Shown piece by piece: positions 48,115-60,324 of a stretch of 64,000 nt of DNA (positions within the stretch are counted from its first letter, which is position 1; each line of letters starts with the position of its first letter). A program made the position numbers and the translations under genes. The notes under the pieces are model-generated. The model was not told where the DNA came from, ran no database searches, and was given only the letters and a program-made list of their open reading frames with translations. This stretch comes from Ailanthus altissimus. Taxonomy: Eukaryota; Streptophyta; Magnoliopsida; Sapindales; Simaroubaceae. The DNA lies in NCBI GenBank assembly GCA_946807835.1, contig OX327686.1, positions 682,001 through 746,000 on the forward strand, given 5' to 3'.

Positions 48115-51008
48115 CATGAGCACTAAGCCTTTATTCAAATAAATAAAAACCATGTGTTCCTGAAAGAAAGCTACAAGGGAGCTGCAAATGGGAACTGAAA
48201 TTTGACTACAAAAACTGAACTTCAAAAAGCTCAGCTTAATCTCTCACCAGATCTTGCTTGTGCTGATATGAAAATTATAATACATGATCAATATACAGGC
48301 ACATGGAAGTATTAGATCTTAAACAAGACATGCAGTCCACTACTTTGTGTCAATGCAGAGTGCAGCAGCAGAGCAACAAGATCGATATATCAAATTCTAT
48401 GACCCAACTTAAAAAAATACTTTTTGCCCATGCCCAAACTCTAACAACACAAACAGTTGTACAATAATTCAGAAAAGGGAAATGGAATTGAACAGTTAAG
48501 TCAGACTTTGCAATAGCAAAAAGTTAAGCCAGAGAGATAAAAATTGTTTAATACCCTTGTTCTATTGTTTGAACTTGTATTACTACTTGCTAGGAACACG
48601 TTTCACGGTCTAAAAAACTGCTTCCTATAAGCTCTATCTCAAAGACCTCCCATTCTTTATTTCTAGTTTCTTCGCTGTTTAGTTGACCTTTTCTCACTCT
48701 ACATTACTTATCAAATCCTCCTATACGATGTTATAGTAGTATCATGAGCTACTGGTAACTAGCTGGTCTCTTTGTGGAGCAGTGACAGCATGCTTTTCTA
48801 TAAGGCTCCACTAACAAATTTTTTATATGCCTACGAAATTGTCTGATCTGGTTTGCCATCTCTTGCCAAGTCCACAATATATATGATGTGGTATGTATCT
48901 ATATTGATAACAATTAAGCACCACAACTAACTGAAAGAGTAAAGAGAAGGGCTTTCATCAACCAATGTAGGGATCTTCATTGCTTCAGCACTATATGCCG
49001 TTGCTCACAATCATATTGTTTCAGACAAGTGTACTTTCTAAAATGCCGGTAGATATGAGAAAGAAATTCTTTACAACATCAGTGAAGTCTGTTGACCCAA
49101 AATCCCTGCTACTGCATCGAGAGGGTTGCTAGGGGTCGAGTTAATATACATGTTAAGACACATCAGCTACAACCTCAACAAAGGAGTATAAAACTGATGC
49201 TTGCCTGTGAGACCTTACAGAAAAACCTAGAACATGATTAGATAATTATATTCTAAGAGTAGTCTACATTATTCTGCTTACAACATCAGCTGCATCTAAT
49301 CCAATTCAAAAACATTAATTGAACACCCTTGTCAACCTGCTATGGTCATCTCTTCAAGCTGCTGTATTCATAAACAATGCCTTCAGCATTCTCCAGACGT
49401 AGAAATAATGAAATCTCAGATCCAGAATAAGGAAGCCATAAAAAGGACAAATGAACTAAAATTCGGATACGAGAATGTTTTAGAGTAGCAACAAATTACA
49501 AGTCCATGGGAAAAAAAAAATCAAGTCTCATTTATCAAATATCTTATTTGCTAACAAAGCAAAAGCAAAAGTCCAATCTCATGCAATGCAAAATCAAGGA
49601 AAGTGTGCAAATATATAGATTTACAAAAACATTAAGCATAATTTAAATAATAGATGTTCAAGAACCTAAGTTAACACCAGACCAACAGCCCTGAAACTTT
49701 TGAGTTCTTAAGATGTGTCTTAATACACAAGTAATATTCAATCACAATCTCATCTTTGGAGTAAGGAATCCAGCAAACAGTTATGTTGATTCCATCCAAT
49801 GAGAAACAACCCAAGTAATTAGGAAAAATATATTCAGATACAATCTACAAACTCAGTTGGATTCTAGATTACTGAATGCTAATTTGATTACTGGCATAAA
49901 GATGGACCATGTCCTTGGAGTGCTTTAACTGAGTATAGCCTTTTTCCTCCACCTATGGAGGCCACCGTGCTTTTTACTGCTCTCCACTGCTTTGTACCAC
50001 GAAGAAAGAACCTATTCCCTCACTTTTTCTCTTAAATCACTAGTTATGCAGAGAGGGAAAGATTCTAAAGACAATTGCTTTTAAATAGTAGATATTACAA
50101 CAAAATCATCAATACAATTTGGTTTTGGGTGGTGGAGGGAATGTCACGGATGAGATTAACCATCTTATCCCATCAAAAGATCAATGAATCATTCAAAATA
50201 TAAAACAACTTTTTAGTGCCCTATCTTTTGTGTTTTGTGGGGGTTGTTTGTACTAGGTTCACAGGGAAAAAATTCTGAAAGTACTAAAGAACATGCAATC
50301 CATATGTACATTTAACGTCAAGACTGAATAATGTGAATAAATCTGTGCACGATTAACAGTATCATGAAAGCTTAATTCTGACGATTTAAGAGGTCAATAA
50401 CTAGCATGTCGTATCAATTAATTCTTTCATCTGCCTACTCATCTCATTTTAGTCTCAAAAACAATCATGAAAAGTAGGGGGGAAAAGGATTGCAGTAAGA
50501 ACAGCGATATTACATCATCGAGTTTGGACTTCTTCCTCCATTGGATGCAAAATACAACTGATATTAGGTGGAACACTTCTTTTTAGTTTAGTTACAAATG
50601 CAAGCAAAATCAGTTTCCAAGAAATGTACAAACCCCTTACTCTGCAGCAAGTCTTAAGCAAGTTTTAGAACTCCTCTCTAATTTGTTCCCAAGTTCCAGC
50701 TTTATACCCCTGCAATAATGAATAAGTTCAACCTAATGAGAGTACCATCCACCTCAAGTAGTCCTAAGACAACTATCACCTCGCACTTAATAAATAATCT
50801 TTGAAAAGAAAGTTTCTCCAACAGAATTTATTATGAATCAAATTAACAAGAGCAAACAATATCATCGTGACAAGATAGTAAAAGTCATTATGCTTCATAA
50901 ACCAAAATTCCTTTTGCCATTATTTTTCTGCCAAAACACAAGTTTAAATGCAAGAAAGACATCTAGGATCATATAAAACTACTGTACAATCTCATCCCAA
51001 CCAATTAC
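48115..51008 (-). other. Probable transcribed, spliced 3' extension of COA6 or minus-strand lncRNA
   Basis: This stretch is less AT-rich than the intergenic DNA around it and lacks repeats. Reading the minus strand, the COA6 stop is followed by a good donor CAG|GTAATT at 51009/51008. A 69-nt block 50641-50709 has a strong acceptor (TTGCAG|GGG) and donor (AGA|GTAAGG). AATAAA lies at 48130-48135. No long ORF exists. It includes a 36-codon minus ORF at 48749-48859 (MANQIRQFRRHIKNLL...). Splicing is inferred from consensus only. Confidence 0.35.
48130..48135 (-). terminator. Candidate poly(A) signal AATAAA
   Basis: Minus-strand AATAAA at the edge where the less AT-rich stretch ends. It would be the distal end of a transcript from the COA6 direction. 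Confidence 0.3.
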
Positions 51009-51074
51009 CTGGCAAGACTACAACATTTAAAGACTACCCAGAACCAAAAAGCCCAAAAACTAAAGAAAACCAAT

Positions 51075-52244
51075 CTAGCTAGAACTATAAGAGGGCTTGA
51101 ATGTGTAAGGCTGAGGAAGTGTCAACGGACCTCTCCTTGTCTCACTGCCATCATCCAATAGCCTCTGCACCCTCTTGTTCTTGCAGTACAATCTATCAAA
51201 ATGCTTCACCTGTCCATCCAAACTCAAAATCAATAAACTAATCAAATCACTACACTCGATCTCAAAAGTCATTTGCTAACTTATTGAGATTATCTTGTAA
51301 CATAGAGATAATTTCATGAATCTCCCCTAATTTTTACGTTAAATATACATAAACCATGCGATTTGTAAGTCATCACAGCTTTCTTTAGGGCTTTAACAAA
51401 ACAGAAAGGAGGTCTCTACTGAATTTTATTGAGGGTATCAAGGTCTCTAATGAATTTTATCAAGGGTATCTCTCATATTTAAAATTTTAAGGAAGAATCC
51501 ATCTGTATTTGATCCAAAAACACAGAGCTTAGCCCATTAAACTCAGATTTTAAACAAATTCATTATGATGGAGAACAAATGCACTCCCTTATGTTATAAA
51601 CTAATTACAAATTTCTAAACTTTGTCGGAGAACTCCCTTAAAACTTGAGAATTCATCAGAACTCTCCTCCAGACTCGTCCAAAATTACTGACACCCGCCG
51701 ATTTTACATGCAATTAAACCAAAATCTTTGAATAAGTTCATAAAACAAAGGGATAATATCCTCTCTTATGATTTGGGAAATTTGTCAAACACTTACTTCA
51801 ATTTCTAAACTTCACCACAGAAACTCCCTTAAACTTCCACAATTCATCAAAACCTCCTTTAGATTTGTCCAAAACCTCTATATATTATCAATCCAAAATA
51901 TAACAGAGATCAGTGATATTCATTAACCCGTAAACACACATAAATGAAACAACTCCATAACAATTAAGCTTATTAAATATATCAAAAGCTGGGGCAAGAC
52001 GATCAAATTTCGATTTTACCCAAGAAGCACGGCAATGCTTGTCGAACTCGGCCCTGGAGGCCTTGCATTCAGCTGGGTACAAGAGCCCCACCGAAGCGAT
52101 TTCAGTTGGCTTCTTGTTCGATTCTTTCTCCAAGCAAGCGTAAAACGTGTCACGTGCCTTGTAGCAAGCTTGCCTGGCTTTCAGGAGCACGTCCGTATGA
52201 ATCTCATCTGGGTTTCTCGACGCATAAGCTTCCAGTGCCGACAT
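51075..52244 (-). CDS. COA6: Cytochrome c oxidase assembly factor 6 (COA6), COX6B-like CHCH protein
   Basis: Two coding exons on the minus strand, 52244-52020 and 51209-51075, joined by a GT-AG intron 51210-52019 (phase 0); 119 residues. Exon 1 has Cys27-X9-Cys37 and Cys60-X10-Cys71, the CX9C/CX10C pair that distinguishes COA6 from the twin CX9C of COX6B itself. Exon 2 continues ASW|VKHFDRLYCKNKRVQRLLDD and ends LPQPYTFKPSYSSS. The family acts in the mitochondrial intermembrane space, delivering copper to COX2 during complex IV assembly; import uses Mia40 and needs no cleaved presequence, and none is seen. The start fits the family (DEIHTDVL near residue 13). Upstream TGGGCY motifs agree with a nuclear gene for a mitochondrial protein. 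Read-through past exon 1 gives an unrelated 43-residue tail and is rejected. Confidence 0.88.
51409..51471. repeat. Short tandem duplication in the COA6 intron
   Basis: AGGTCTCTACTGAATTTTAT and AGGTCTCTAATGAATTTTAT, each followed by a GAGGGTATC/AAGGGTATC end; unit about 32 bp. Confidence 0.7.
51590..51875. repeat. Direct duplication in the COA6 intron
   Basis: Two blocks about 195 bp apart: TTTCTAAACTTTGTCGGAGA at about 51612 and TTTCTAAACTTCACCACAGA at about 51806. Both are followed by CTCCCTTAAA, AATTCATCA and GTCCAAAA. Partial copies of one repetitive sequence, diverged. Confidence 0.65.
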
Positions 52245-52342
52245 GGCCGATGGGTCGTTCGCAAAAGGACCAGCTTTTGTTTGAGCTTTCCACTCTCAGC
52301 TCTGTTCTCCGTTTCAGTGTGGGTGTTAGAAGAACTATAAGC

Positions 52343-52428
52343 TGGGCCGGGTCTAGCCGGGCCTTGACTTGCTATACTTGGGCTCAAATACAAATTAGGC
52401 CATACATAAAATGGGTTCTACCTGGGCC
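52343..52428 (-). promoter_or_regulatory. Three TGGGCY (site II) motifs upstream of COA6
   Basis: TGGGCC at 52343-52348, TGGGCT at 52379-52384 and TGGGCC at 52423-52428 lie 100-185 bp upstream of the COA6 start codon. Site II elements (TGGGCC/T), bound by TCP factors, are known from promoters of plant nuclear genes for cytochrome c oxidase and other respiratory proteins. Confidence 0.55.
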
Positions 52429-54161
52429 ATGCTTGTAGAAAGAGTGTTGGGGTGAAATAGGCGTGACGGTTTGATAAATTTTTTTTATGTATATATTTGT
52501 TCTTAAAAAATTACTAATTATTGATTTCTAAAAACTATTAATTATATATTGATGATTAAAGAAATAAAAATAAATAAATACATGCTACGATATTAAGGAA
52601 GGTGAGTATCGGGTACCATATGTGATATTTAAAGTGTTACTCATTAATAAGTGCTATTATTTGATATTAAAAAAAATAAAAATAAACTAAGTGCAATAAA
52701 TTACTATATTAGTAAAGAATGAAAAAGTTTAAAATCACCTAAAACCCAATAATTTATTAATATATGCTATATATCAATTACGATACAAATTTATATCTTA
52801 ATTTTGTATGTGTCGTGTTATTCATTTATAAATAGTGTTAGCATCAATTAAATTATATCGATCATTGTTTTTAAATCAATCATATTTCTTTGTTTCGTAT
52901 TTTATAGTTACCACAATTTTATTAGAACAATACAAAATAAAATTTTTAAAATGCAACATTAATATTACTCTTCATTTATTTCTTCTTCGATTTTAATCAC
53001 GTAATTGATCTAAATGTCATTGTATGAATAACTCACAAATTTTTTTACCTACTATTCTAGTTTATATCACCTAAAAAATATATGTAAAAAAGAAAATTAA
53101 AAAAAAAGATAAAACAAAATTAAGATGCACAAGTGTTAATAATAAGTCCAATGTGATAATGACACTGGCCGTTATAGTTTAATGATAAAAGATTGATATA
53201 CATATTTTTCTTTAATATAAAAGTCTCGAATTCGAATTTTACCTTCTTAAATTTTCACAAAAATAAAATAAAATTCAACCTTCTTAAATTTTGACAAAAA
53301 AGTAAAAAAACCAATATAATAAAAGTAGGGTAGTTTTTGACATTGGAACCAAAGCAATAATGGAGATAGTACTCCATTATTGTTTGAATGATTTAACTCC
53401 CTCATGTACTCAAAACCCTCCATGGCAGTGACTCCATTTTCCCAAATCCTTATCTTCAGCCCTCTGTGAAGTCAAAACAAATCATTCCTCTTCCAAAATC
53501 ATGAGAGAGATGGTGATGATTTAACACAGTTTTGCATCACATGGACAAAGCTTCCCTACCACAAATCATTATTGTTTTAAATAGTACATAAATATCTAAT
53601 CACATTTTAATTTTAATTTTCTTTTTTTTTTCTTTTTTTTAAAATTTTTTAAGAAAAAAATTCACTTTCTTTGACATTGATATAATTGGAATTAGAATCA
53701 CAAATATTTTAAACCCTCATTTGAATCAATTTAAATAAGTTAATCACATTTTGCGTAAATCATTAACGGGTATGTTATTTATCAATACAATCAACAACAA
53801 CAACAACAATAATAATAATGAAAATAGATTAAAAAAAAGATCCTAAATTTATAAAAATTTGCATCTGATTTTAAGAAAACATTTTTTATAAAAAAAAAAA
53901 CTTAAGAACTAAATAACTTACCAAATAATTGGTGAAGGTATAAATATAAAATACATAAGATAAAAAGACAAGCTTAAATAAATATCAAATTTAATAGGTT
54001 ATGACTTTTTCATTTCGATAAAATTGTGAATAAAACTATCAAATTAATTTTCTTGTTATATATTAATTGATAAAATTAGTGAAAATTTATATATACTAAG
54101 CAATTTGGACTTCGAATTTCGCTTCAACATAGTTAAATAATGATAATGTGATACTCTATTT
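52429..54161. other. Intergenic, nothing coding identified
   Basis: Includes a perfect 11-bp-arm hairpin, CAATAATGGAG/CTCCATTATTG, at 53355-53382 and a (CAA)n/(AAT)n tract near 53789-53820. No gene supported. Confidence 0.45.
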
Positions 54162-55091
54162 TGTTGAAGTTATTGATTCAAATTTGTGTTTGAATATAAT
54201 TTTAAGTTGAAAATTAATGAAGAGTGAACACAAAATTAAGTACACTTCGAACCTACGAAGGATGAGCAAAACAGAGAATTAAAAACAAGGAGGAGGTGAA
54301 GAAACATCAAGGGACCATCACCAGGTTGTAGCGTCACTTCGCTGCAAACAGAATAGTTGGTGCCACGATGTTGCATCGAGGCCACGCCAGCACTGTGACA
54401 CTAAATCATAGCACCGAAGTGCCTAACTTCATAAAAGTTTATTTTTATTTTAGAATTAACTTATTTGAGTGAGATTTAGACTCATACACATATGAACTCT
54501 TATTCCAATTAAATTTGAAATTTTTAGGGATGCTTTGTGCACTATATAAACTCTTATAACATCTTAGAATTAATCAAACATCAAATATGTAAACATAAAA
54601 TAGAATAGAGAGTTTAGGTGGCCCTATGGTGCTGACTGCGCTTAAAGGGCACCATTGAAATCATTTAAGTACTGAGTGTGCAAGAAAGTGATGGTAGATT
54701 ATTTGAGAGAGGCTCTAGCTATTTGTTGTATTAATTAAATATTTTATTGTTAGATCTAGATGATCTGAGAGATACTGAAAAATCTGAGTGATATATGAGA
54801 TATTTAACTATTAATAAAAGAAGTTAGATCATGGATCTACGGTAGATGTAGATATTTGTTATCGAACCACATATATCTTGTATCTTATAATTTATTTTTT
54901 TATATTTTTATTATTATGTTATTTTTTATATTCTTTGTTGTTTGTGGGCGAAATCTTTTACATGTTCAAAAAAAATTTTAAATATTAAATATCAAATAAT
55001 TGTAATATTAGGGTGCAGAAAAATTCAACAATAAAATCAGTGTAAAAATTAATTTTTAAAAGAACAAAAGTACTAAAATTGATTCCTTGCA
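54162..55091 (+). mobile_element. Copia LTR, family B, with primer-binding-site trace
   Basis: Starts TGTTGAAGTTATTGATTCAA and ends TTGCA at 55091, followed by ACTAATATCAAAGTC, a decayed Met-tRNA primer-binding site. U3 has a less AT-rich block (54310-54420) with GTAGCGTCACTTCGCTGC and GCCACGCCAGCAC. TATA box ATATAAA at about 54544-54550. U5 has the GATGTAGATA...TATCGAACCACAT hairpin. No coding interior follows. Confidence 0.75.
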
Positions 55092-56550
55092 TCGAACTAA
55101 TATCAAAGTCGAGAGAAGCTTGATAACTCAACACTATTTTACCTATTATCAATCTGAAATTGGTTAATTAGCAATTTGGATTCTATCATTTTGGGTCAAA
55201 ATTGACCTGTGGATGTACATTGACCTTTTATGTCTTGTTCTTTTCAATCTCATTAAAATTTTTTTTTCCCTCAGAATTCCTAGCCAGACATATTAGTATT
55301 TCGTTTTTGTCAAATCGTACCTATAGATCAATAGATCATGTAAAATTATGTCTGTACCGTCAACAAACTAGATAGTGTCAATCAACTTTTAGGGTTTGAT
55401 AATAACACTGCATTAATGAGTTTGTATAAGAAGGAATTGACCTCATTTGAGGTTGCTTCAAGCTTCGAATTGCTAGCAACTAATTCTGTCAGCTCATTAT
55501 TCATCATTCATTAATGTCCACTCTTTCTGTTAGCATATTAATTCTTGTTTGCAAAGAATGAATATGATAGTGATGGTATGGTACCCGTGAACAAGAAGGA
55601 AGTAGGGTTTCAATTGTTTTTACACCATAATTAAATGACTAATTATCAAATTATTACACCATGATTAAAGGAAGTAGGGTTATGTGCCCTAACCCACAAA
55701 AGGGCAGCTACTTGTTTTTAATATTAATGATAAGCCTAAGATTTTAGATGGAATGATTTCAGTAAATCACAAATATGCCTTCAGCTACAAATTAATTTTG
55801 TTGCCACAACAAAAGCACCCACTTGCAAGCACTACTTGAAGGAACATTCAAACTGCAAAAATATTGTTGTAGAATGTATATATATAAACAAAATAAATTG
55901 AGTCATTTCAGTGCTTGTTTGTGGGGTTGAAGACAAGTTGTGTTTTGAAAAACCTTTTTTTTCTTCTCACGGGGCATTCATTATTCAATCAATGTCATCC
56001 ATCCTTTATACATATAGAAAAGTATTAAGAAAAAAAAATCTGAAGAAATCAGAATTTTGAGGAACATATCCAAGCAGAATTGAATTCAAAGCTCTAATAA
56101 TGTTTGACTTTTCTATTGAATTATTGATATTGGATTCAATATATAGTGGTTTTGATTTTAAACATGGATTTTTTAAAACATATATATTGATTTAAAAAGG
56201 GATCGTATTAGATCATATAATGTTCTTGTTTATGAACATTGTGTTGAATTCTAAACAAAACAATCATCTGCTGATTAGGTTAATTGTGTTCGTCCAAAGC
56301 CTCAAGCTATTTGACATTTTAGCATTATTTATTTACTCTCCTATTGTTTTAAATTATCTCCAAAAAAAATTTCTATAAAAATAAAAAAGTATTTATATTA
56401 TGTTAATACTAGTCATTTAGAGTCTTAGGATAATTTGAAACAATAAAAAAGTAAATAAATTCCGTAACAAAGAAAGAAGAGTAAATGGTTAATTCCCTTT
56501 TAATAATTTCAGAAGCCACACTTACATAATAAAGAGTTTTATTTCTTGAG
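55092..56550. other. Intergenic, nothing identified
   Basis: May contain a little worn leader sequence of the LTR element at its left end. No gene supported. Confidence 0.45.
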
Positions 56551-56880
56551 TAGGGGTGGGCATTAATTCAGTTGAACCAAAAATTGAACCAAATTGAATA
56601 ATTTTTTTTGATTTGATTTGCCTTAGAATTTATTTCTTAGTCATTTTTATTTATTTGAAATTGATCATTTCGGTTTCAATTAGATTTCAATTCAGTTTGG
56701 TTCCAACCGAAAAAATATATTTAAAATAGAATAAATATTTTAAAATAAAAATAAAAACTGAACCAAATTAATTCGGTTGAGTTTGATCTTTTATGCTTGA
56801 ACCAATCAATTTATTTATATGAAACCTATCAATTTGGTTCGAGACTGAACCAAACCTAAATCAAAATTTGTCCAACCCTA
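56551..56880. mobile_element. Non-autonomous hAT-type element, 330 bp, 8-bp target duplication
   Basis: Left TAGGGGTGGGCATTAATT; the reverse complement of the right end is TAGGGTTGGACAAATT. Flanks TTCTTGAG (56543-56550) and TTCTTCAG (56881-56888) differ at one base. The interior is rich in GAACCAAA/TTGGTTC words. No ORF. Confidence 0.82.
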
Positions 56881-58523
56881 TTCTTCAGCAGAGAAATTTA
56901 TATAAATCTTGTAGTAAAAGTAAAGAAAATAATCTTCTCCAATAAGCATGATAGAAGAAAATTATAAAATGACCAAATATCTTTTTTTTTCTTCATTGTA
57001 TTGTAGTTATAATTTCTTTTGTTCAATTTGAATTGATAAATCTTAGGGGGGTTTGAAAAAAAAAAAGGTGCATTCCAACTCTCTTTCTCTATCTTTTAAA
57101 AAATTTCAAAAATTATTAGAAAAAATACATTTCTCCTTTCAATTTTTCACATCTACCAAGGAGAAAGACCTTTGAAACTGAAAGCTCTCTCTTATAGAAA
57201 TTTGCTTTATCTTTCTTAGTCTTTTTCAGTGAAAGCATATTTCATCTATATCTAAACTTATGATGAATATCTTTTTTCTACTTAAATGTGATTTTTGATG
57301 TTTTTATTAGTCATTGTATATACTATGTATGTTTGGTTAAATGAAATCGACGTATATTTCTTTTTAATTTCTATTTTTTAAATTTTGCCCTTCTCTCTCC
57401 CTTCCATTAATGAAAGATTGTCAATTATCTTCTCCCTTTTATTGCCATCAATTCTCTCCTTCTCTACACATAAATTGCCCTCCTCTCATTTGCCCCAAGT
57501 CAAAGAGATAAATAGAAAATCGCTAACACTAAATTTGTGGACTCTAAAAAATTCTTTAGAAATGTAATAGAACTTACTCCTCCTAGACTTAATATACATG
57601 AAAAAGCTGGAATTTGGTATGTAAGCCTAAACCAATTTGTTTCTATGATATTCTGCAATGTAGAGACTTCAATTTCTGCCTCAACACTTAACAAATACAC
57701 TTAAATTGCTCTTCTTCGCATTTGCTCGAAGTCAAAGAGAATATTTTTTTTTTGGCAAGAGAAGTTAAAAAGACAAAACACGGTAAAATTTTAAAGTTGA
57801 AGATGGAAAACATTACATCATCATCCACTCCAACAAGAAACTTGGTCTAAAATCTCAATTGCAGTCCACAAAAAAACTTTCTCCCCACAATTTGATGCAC
57901 TTGATTAATTGGTTTATAGCATTAGTTTTGTTGTGGTGATGTGTGATCTCATGCCCTAGCTAGCTTCAATTGAAAAATGTCCCAAAACCCATCAATTACA
58001 CCAACTTTTATCTATGGTGGAGACTAAAAGTTTTCAAAGTCAAAAACTTTTATCTATGGTGATGATCGTGGTCATTATTAGTATTAGTATTATCAAGGTC
58101 TTGGTTTCTCCAGTCCATCTCTATTTTATCACTTATTGGAGCAAAGTCTTGGGGATCATTGGATGGTATTGGCATTAGCATTGGCATTGGGACCATTTTA
58201 TTGTAGCAGTTTGTTTTAATTAATCAATTATAGAAAATTATACCTGGGTTGTTAATTTTTTCTTTGTGATAATCATTTTTTTTTCTTTTGTCTTTTCTCA
58301 CTTTGTAAAACTCTAGTCAATAACAATATGAATTATGATGACACCGTTGATGACTCGTGCATTGTCATTTTTTATATGACTTTTAGAGGTGTGTATTTTT
58401 TTTTTTAAAGAATAATGATGGATTTATATAATTGGGATATAAAATTTGTGTCATAATTGACGTGTTATCAATTAGTGATTATTATTATTATTTGTTAATT
58501 TTTTGTTAATGTGGTAGTTATAT
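56881..58523. other. Intergenic with a short direct repeat
   Basis: AAATTGCCCTCCTCTCATTT at about 57473 and AAATTGCTCTTCTTCGCATT at about 57702, both followed by GCYC.AAGTCAAAGAG. No gene supported. Confidence 0.45.
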
Positions 58524-59402
58524 TATTGAGGGAAATTAGCCTTATCACTAATCTCTTCTAAAGATTAGTCTTTTGCATTGGCTTTGCTGTTGGAATTCTA
58601 TGCACTCTAATACTATTATGACTTGGTATTTAGCACCTTAAGAACTTTATGCACATGCGAAGATTTAACTCAGAAATAACCAAGAACATAAAATATCAGC
58701 ACACCAATCAAAATAATAAAAAAAAAACTATAAGACACAAGATATATATGGTTCAGCAAAACGCCTACATCTACTACAGATCCATAATCTAGCTTCTTTT
58801 ATTAATCAGATCACTAAATATCTCGTAGATCACCACAATCTTGAGACCTCTTAATATCTCAACTTGTGGACTTTTAAGTATCTCCTAGATCACTACGATT
58901 TTAAGATCCTCTTAGTATCTACCATTACCCATAATTTTACTAAAGAATATAAGAATAGTCAGAACTTTCAAAGGATACTTTGGTGCTCCTTCTGTTCATA
59001 CAAAAACAAAGACACCTCTATGGTTCTACCCAAATGCATATAAACACGTAGTGTCTACTTAATTCCTCTATTCTTTTTATGTTTACATTTTTTATGCTTA
59101 AGATACTTGGCTAATTTTAAGAGATTATAACATTTTATATAGTATTTATAAAAGGCCTAAAAAATCTTAAAGCCAGCTGGAATAAGAGTCCTTTTGTGTG
59201 AGAGTTCAAATCCCACTCAAAGAAATTAATTGAATTAAAAAGAAAATACCCATAAATTGTCACGTGAGCAGTACCTTACTTCCGCCTTTTTGTTTTGCTC
59301 TTTCCTCACACAATCTTGTGTACTAGACTTCTTGCTGACTTTTCATTTAGTATCTATCTCAATTCATTCTCATACATTATTGTTGAATCACCAATTTCAA
59401 CA
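58524..59402 (-). mobile_element. Solo LTR, copia family B
   Basis: On the minus strand it begins TGTTGAAATTGGTGATTCAA (ending at 59402) and shares U3, TATA, the U5 hairpin (AGATGTAGGCGTTTTGCTGAA) and the AAAGACTAATCT...AGAGATTAGTG tail with 60325-61286. Its terminal CA has decayed to TA. Flanked by TATAT on both sides (58519-58523 and 59403-59407), the 5-bp duplication of a copia insertion. With no interior and matching flanks, it is a product of LTR-LTR recombination. Confidence 0.82.
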
Positions 59403-60324
59403 TATATGATACCAATCAATATAGTACACATCAAATACCACATTAATTAAGATACAAACTTTATATCTTATTTATATAAACATAGCATTACTGTTTTGCA
59501 AATATTTATTTATAAAAAATATTTGACAGTATTTTTTAAAAATAGATATAATAACAAAACTTGCATTCCCAACTATTCGTTATCTAGATAAGTATTTTGA
59601 TCTACATTTGAAATAATATAAAAGAAGGGGTAAAAAAAAAAACATGATTAGGGCTTGTTTGGGATTACAGTTGAGGAGGTTAAAATTGATTTTGAAAAAT
59701 TAAAAATTAATTTAAGTATTTGATAAAATAATTTTAAAATTGTTTTGGGCAAAATCACCCTTTTTAGCAGATTTTGAAAAATAAAGACAAGATTGTTTTT
59801 CAAAAAACTAATTTTGAAAATTAGTTTAATTTTTAAATATGATCTCGGTTTCATCTGCATACAAATAAAAAAAAATCTAAAATTATTCTAGTATAAATTA
59901 GTTAATTCCATTCTACTTAAAAAAGTATTATGATCATCATCATGATCACATACATATACACACATATATATTCAATGTCTATTTTCAATCTTATCAATTT
60001 TTACAACATTACAATAATAAAATTTATTAAATACATATAAATGACTTTTGAATCTTATAATATTTTTAAAAGCATAATTTGCCAAACACTTAACCGCTTA
60101 GCATTGCAACGGAATATTTCTCCAACACAACTAACAATGATTATTTTAAAAGCTAACCAATCCCAATCTCGCTTTTAATATCTCAAAATATTTTTATAAT
60201 ACCCAAAATACTTAATGAAACTCCCTTGAAGATATGCAGTTGTAAAATCTTCCTACACATTTCATCGCATTTTTATTAAATACTTACTATCATTATAAAA
60301 ATGAAATGTCTCACATATCATATG
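59403..60324. other. Intergenic between two LTRs, partial MITE end
   Basis: GGGCTTGTTTGGGATTACAG at 59651 is a typical left end of plant GGGCTTGTTTGG-type MITEs; no clear matching right end was found. No gene supported. Confidence 0.4.

Noticed and set aside
51888..52019. Alternative COA6 C-terminus by intron read-through
   Set aside because: The extra 43 residues match nothing in the family, whereas splicing to 51209 restores the conserved VKHFDRLYC sequence.
52035..52438. Two plus-strand ORFs of 101 and 110 codons
   Set aside because: They are antisense to COA6 exon 1 and its promoter, and have no recognisable motif.
53160..53245. Possible tRNA-like sequence (TATAGTTTAATGATAAAAG... TCGAATTCGAATT)
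   Set aside because: Only box-like words, with no acceptor or anticodon stem; similar words recur at 24370 and 32765 and are probably old repeat sequence.
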